Below, in pieces: positions 61,101 through 64,000 of a stretch of DNA of 64,000 nucleotides. Position numbers and translations under genes: made by a program. The stretch's first letter is position 1. Every line of letters begins with the position of its first letter. This DNA is from Anaerolineaceae bacterium (lineage in GTDB: Bacteria > Chloroflexota > Anaerolineae > Anaerolineales > Anaerolineaceae), in contig JAQTMA010000002.1 of NCBI GenBank assembly GCA_028714615.1, positions 1-64,000 of the forward strand, written 5' to 3'. The notes under the pieces are model-generated. The model had not been told where the DNA came from. It was given only the letters and a program-made list of their open reading frames with translations, and searched no databases.

Positions 61101-63123
61101 GCGCAAACACCCATCGTGCTCGCGCATCGTTACGAGCGAATTGTTCAATCAGTTCTGCCGCGTTTAGGGAGCGGCCATCGGTGCGTGCTATCTGAAAGGC
61201 ATCATGGATCGAACTCATAAGCACATTGAACCAGCCGAAGTTGCGATTGCTTGCCATAAAAGCGGCTTCAATCGTTCCTACCGGGTAATCCACCGACTGA
61301 CCTAATGCACTTGCCCGATCCCGTAAATGCTCCTGAAAACGGCGCAAATCGCTCAGGCGATTCGGCAACAATGTGACTACATCATCGCGCCGTCGGCTGG
61401 GACCGATTTCAAGTTTGTCGCGCATACCCTCCGAGCATAGGAGCAAGAAATTTACATTAGCGTAAAACGGTTGTGCCGAGCGTAGATTCTCGTGACGAAA
61501 TACATCGGCGACCAGGGTCAGATACGTTGAATCGAGCGCTTCGCCGCCTTCTTCATGCATACGCCGGTTATAATCGCCAGGCGTTTCTATTTCATCCACC
61601 ACTACCCATAAATGCTCAATGCCTACGAGTCGCAAAATATCCAGAGCAGCCTTCAGCCGCGCCTCGTCTGTGCTACTTGAAACCAGGGCATTCTTCAGCG
61701 CGGGCAAGTCTACGCCCTTGCTAAGCAGAGCTTGATGCAGGTCAGACAGCAGACGATCGGACACCCTTCCTTGACCCCCGCCTTCAACAACCAGGTTAAG
61801 TGCCTGGGTCGCCAGGCGTGGAATCCAGTTGTTGGCGTACAAATCATCCGCGCAGGCCATGTCGTAACGAATCCATAACGGCAGCACACCATCTGCCAAG
61901 CTTGGCGACAGCAGACGCCCTTGGCTGTTGGGAACAATGGGGTCATCTGGATTGAGCAGCCACTGGTCAACCTGGTTGAAGCTTTCGGCAAACAACTCCA
62001 GCCCGATGCGGGATTTTCCCAAGCCCCAATCGCCAATCAGGGCAAAGAAATTGGAAATCCCAGTCTGGCCGAATTTGCGGCGGAATTTGAACATGGCGTT
62101 AAACACCTGGTTCTGCCCAACCAAAGCGGTATCAACCGGATATAAAGCGACGCCTTTATCAGACCAGAGTTTCATAGGGCTCCTTGATGATGAAACCAAT
62201 GCAGCAGCCGGCAGGCCAAATGCTGAAAGAAATGAACGGCCACGTTTGTGAATCGGATCGCCACGGCCGTAATTCAGGTATTCCCACTGCTGACGGTTTT
62301 CAACGTAGCCATTGTAAATTCCTACTCCGTCACTGCGGTTGTCCCACAGCAGGAGCGGATCTGCCAGATAAGCTGACCTTACGCCGTCTTCCTCATCATC
62401 CAAGGCCAGCAGCACATCGGCCTGCGGATGTGCTGCAGAAGCAACCAGACCTTGCCAGGGCTGTTTACGCAGGCCACGCAGCAGCAGACCTTGAACCTGC
62501 CAGTGCTCACCCGTTGCTTCAATCCGTTGGGGCTGAAGCAGGTCAGCGGTCCAAAAAGGCTCAAAACTTTCCATCAGAAAGAGCAGGGCTTCTTCAAGGT
62601 GGGCGTTCGTATCTTCGTAAAAGTGCTGGCGCGGCGCGCCATGTCCCTGGGTCTTATTGCGCAATTCATTCAAGGCGCGCACCAATTCATCCACAGACAC
62701 TTTAGTAAAGTTGCGTTCAGAATTGCCTTGCAGTTCGGTGGTGATGCGCAAGATTTCCAGGATACTCGCTTCGCTGGATTTTCGCACCAGAGCATGAGTC
62801 AAGTTACGCCCCCACAAATCCCCGGTTTTCTTGAGATTCTCACTGGCCGATGCCAACAGCTCACGCCAATGTCCCTGGCTGGGCATTTGAAAGTTATCTC
62901 GTACATAGAAAAGCAGTTCAGGCGGTTGGTCACCCCGCGTCCGGCTGCGTCCCCAGGCCAAGCTGGCTAGGCCTTTCAATAGCACTTCATATACGTACAA
63001 CCATTGGCTGAATCGGTAAGCCGGCTCCGCTGCCGTGACAGCATCCTGGTAAATATGCGCCAGGGGCATCAAACCGCGTGCAGATAATGTTTCTTCAAGT
63101 TGTTGGCGTTTTATAGCATCCAT
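58189..63123 (-). CDS. giant P-loop ATPase, 1,644 residues
   Basis: A very large protein. After about 350 residues of helical sequence comes a P-loop domain with Walker A FALIGDWGLGKSRI (about 360) and Walker B HLWVVVDEIETPGD (about 508). The remaining 1,000 residues are mostly helical, with coiled-coil stretches near the C-terminus (EVDGYSRKIQGLAAQIDLARGD). The size and layout recall BrxC/PglY-type ATPases of BREX, but I see no specific match. The start at 63123 lies just after the preceding stop; the ORF can open 13 codons earlier with overlap. It is the largest component of the HerA operon. Confidence 0.78.
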   Translation of the reverse strand: MDAIKRQQLEETLSARGLMPLAHIYQDAVTAAEPAYRFSQWLYVYEVLLKGLASLAWGRSRTRGDQPPELLFYVRDNFQMPSQGHWRELLASASENLKKTGDLWGRNLTHALVRKSSEASILEILRITTELQGNSERNFTKVSVDELVRALNELRNKTQGHGAPRQHFYEDTNAHLEEALLFLMESFEPFWTADLLQPQRIEATGEHWQVQGLLLRGLRKQPWQGLVASAAHPQADVLLALDDEEDGVRSAYLADPLLLWDNRSDGVGIYNGYVENRQQWEYLNYGRGDPIHKRGRSFLSAFGLPAAALVSSSRSPMKLWSDKGVALYPVDTALVGQNQVFNAMFKFRRKFGQTGISNFFALIGDWGLGKSRIGLELFAESFNQVDQWLLNPDDPIVPNSQGRLLSPSLADGVLPLWIRYDMACADDLYANNWIPRLATQALNLVVEGGGQGRVSDRLLSDLHQALLSKGVDLPALKNALVSSSTDEARLKAALDILRLVGIEHLWVVVDEIETPGDYNRRMHEEGGEALDSTYLTLVADVFRHENLRSAQPFYANVNFLLLCSEGMRDKLEIGPSRRRDDVVTLLPNRLSDLRRFQEHLRDRASALGQSVDYPVGTIEAAFMASNRNFGWFNVLMSSIHDAFQIARTDGRSLNAAELIEQFARNDARARWVFAPDGLELLRSSAGLPVNQVNQLVFGQVPVRVGVGVTTEQAEAILQARLAGLQGPAFAELFEVQIEAGTLAEELVRPEIGFRLVTDMAGAVYEFYNTRINLVAMVSALQAFSVSADEKNFLAYVDRAQFAAQLMALYPEPNIEQAADVLYQVFSAYRLQDRRYIAPSFSLLQRVDRLLSRETQHTTFFKDPAAEERLERHVRDIVASDSRRQQAICEGFAKLLDDGLIQVQPARSIQSAASVSFTSQFQSPRLDGLRVTREGRLTIVYGRDSSRLAGDLAAMLGSEAVHPLVVLISPHTDLEGFKRAIERFPVVQRCMIARQLNGFEEDFLIKYSGRGTLFQNQPLSDWALSRSGAILQEWKRKVEEWHAGLEESGYLIKPIWYSDRGISAADFHVAYRLMLINDWNLDQITPDTNRGFDGERFEQVRNACRKNVEPPANKPRALAILSDEPYQPTPPPVFGALLYELRQQTSLEALVARFFFAAPADLTPTKQVEQILELLKNLGVVTHQANLYRAVNRDLLRQYRETASAWLSGPARSSIEEMKDWFLSKAQELESGDLRFADDDLTRAENLIAQIDFKPVQDSPLRDAPGLRAIVQQVTEIEDNLRKVCPPAIYRHDGQPPVFTPEQIRGYEERFNHLSVWEKINFLSWLRQALMEKRTQINAEIQRQLSEAQTMQSIQDYPFPIAALTQPLKALEQELLPVSSGAVTVLGRLNIAGYPYELRRYLITSKYEDAWRRLEALGLLVDRNHPESIWGRFKGAYDRWKAALRQFEQAQLAWLRLSNFMSDAPEAAWTGAEQVRADYLEIDQVARGGLQQQINGIVATAAAQNLVDELASEVDGYSRKIQGLAAQIDLARGDIERALKAILNLENLRALNEILNAQRQSELKTPEITETYNATKQRFENFNVEVNERGKTLFEDANQITTWALWLEIYQELSSQRYLPRPDHQTALNELEQLGVIVRTVKLRR

Positions 63124-63130
63124 AAACGTT

Positions 63131-63994
63131 TCAAACCTTTCCCATCTCATTCCATTGGTCAAACGCCAGCCTCACCCGGCGTTGATCAGAGTTGCCCAAT
63201 AACCCACGTCCCATACGCGGCTGGCCAGGGTGAGTTTCTAAAATACGCACCTGGTCAGCATACAGACTGCGACGAATAAAATCATCAAACGGAGTTTGCT
63301 CTGCTGACGTTAGGCCGCACAGTTCCAGCCAGCGCGCAGCCAATTGATCCGCTATGACAAAACCGGCGCTGTCGGCCAGTTCGCTGGCTGCCTGTTGAAG
63401 AGCCTGCAATAGCGATAATGCTTCCTGAGCAGGCACTTTGACACCCAGGTCAGACACAAGTTGCGCACTGAGCAGGCGTTCCGCTAATGCCTCATTCCAA
63501 CCCCAGCCATCGCCCAGATTGACTAACAGGTCGAGGTGCTTGAATACGGTCAGGCCATTACGCAAGTTGTAATTTAATTTATTGGTGGAGGGTGGCGTAT
63601 TCTGCACCCCCTCCAAGTGGAAATCCTCAGCCAGGGTATAGCCCTGCCCCGCCAGGTCGGCCTGCCACCAAGGGCCGATCGCCTGCCAGCGGCGCTGCTC
63701 TAATAACAGGTTGAAGAGCGCAGCATCTTTTTCGAACAGCGCCAGGCTCTGGCCTTTACCAACCAGGCGCGCCAAGCGATGAACACCCAGGAAGAAACCA
63801 CCGCCGGCAAAGACCAGCCGCCACCCCTCGGCCAGCAAGCCTAATACCAAGCGGATGCGCACATCATAGCGGGCTAACTGTTCGGCTAGCAGCAATACCC
63901 AGGTGCTGCCGATGGGATCATCTCGATACGCCGTGCCCAAAGCAACAGCCTCAAGTGTCGGCAGCCACAGATCGTCCTGGGTTTCCCACTGCAT
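63131..63994 (-). CDS. hypothetical protein, possibly truncated by the window edge
   Basis: At least 287 residues. The sequence is helical and Leu/Ala/Trp-rich (WVLLLAEQLARYDVRIRLVLGLLAEG; LVNLGDGWGWNEALAERLL) and ends with a basic tail (GQPRMGRGLLG). No family is recognised. The frame stays open at the window edge, so the ATG at 63994 may not be the true start. It ends 7 nt before the giant ATPase gene and heads the visible part of the HerA operon. Confidence 0.55.
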   Translation of the reverse strand: MQWETQDDLWLPTLEAVALGTAYRDDPIGSTWVLLLAEQLARYDVRIRLVLGLLAEGWRLVFAGGGFFLGVHRLARLVGKGQSLALFEKDAALFNLLLEQRRWQAIGPWWQADLAGQGYTLAEDFHLEGVQNTPPSTNKLNYNLRNGLTVFKHLDLLVNLGDGWGWNEALAERLLSAQLVSDLGVKVPAQEALSLLQALQQAASELADSAGFVIADQLAARWLELCGLTSAEQTPFDDFIRRSLYADQVRILETHPGQPRMGRGLLGNSDQRRVRLAFDQWNEMGKV

Positions 63995-64000
63995 CAACCA

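Noticed and set aside
1..64000. CRISPR arrays and rRNA genes
   Set aside because: Looked for regularly spaced 25-40 bp repeats and conserved rRNA segments on both strands; none seen. The regular arrays found (23-bp palindromes, 10-bp iterons) are too short and lack spacers.

Overview
This is a bacterial window that most likely comes from a Chloroflexota (Anaerolineae-like) chromosome or large element. That placement is inferred from the combination of gene families and from the mix of GC-rich blocks with AT-rich inserts; no marker gene is present to prove it.

Layout. (1) 1-4.5 kb, minus strand: a DNA-processing operon with an OB-fold protein, a SWIM-Rad52 annealing protein, SSB, two small zinc-binding/unknown proteins and a RadC-family JAB protein. 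(2) 4.7-9.5 kb, plus strand, AT-rich: a two-gene nuclease/helicase pair resembling the Hachiman (HamA-HamB) phage-defence system. (3) 9.7-27.7 kb, minus strand: a 20-gene operon that joins Tad/Flp pilus genes (Flp, TadE, TadG, prepilin peptidase, TadB, TadC, TadA, TadZ, CpaB) to conjugation-like genes (HerA/VirB4-type ATPase, secreted and membrane proteins, a VirB8-like protein, an OB-fold protein). (4) 28.1-29.3 kb: a decayed IS630. (5) 30.0-42.5 kb, plus strand: a sugar-acid catabolic cluster (aldonate dehydratase, KDG kinase, KDPG aldolase, DapA-like lyase, IclR regulator) with a complete Dpp/Opp-type ABC transporter. (6) 42.8-46.2 kb: an intact IS21 with target duplication next to remnants of an IS701-like element. 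(7) 46.3-51.7 kb, minus strand: an acetyltransferase and a four-part locus of histidine kinase, isoprenyl-transferase (ComQ-like), a 55-residue peptide ending in Cys-Ser-Trp, and a LuxR-type response regulator, which resembles ComQXPA quorum sensing. (8) 52.3-64.0 kb, minus strand: a tightly overlapping operon with a Ser/Thr kinase-TPR protein, a PD-(D/E)xK-like protein, HerA, a NurA-like protein, a winged-helix-like protein, a 1,644-residue P-loop ATPase and a partial gene. It is a candidate DNA-processing or defence system.

The most striking observation ties (1), (3) and (7) together. Palindromes of the form GGGACA-N2-TGTCCC occur in tandem, always 23 bp apart, upstream of three minus-strand promoters: that of the ComX-like peptide gene, that of the Tad/conjugation operon and that of the recombination operon. 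In all three the nearest palindrome ends exactly 23 nt before the -10 hexamer, which is the position of a class II activator. The inferred model is that the prenyl-peptide two-component system activates its own signal gene and also switches on the pilus/transfer and DNA-recombination operons of a mobile element that carries a Hachiman-like defence cargo.
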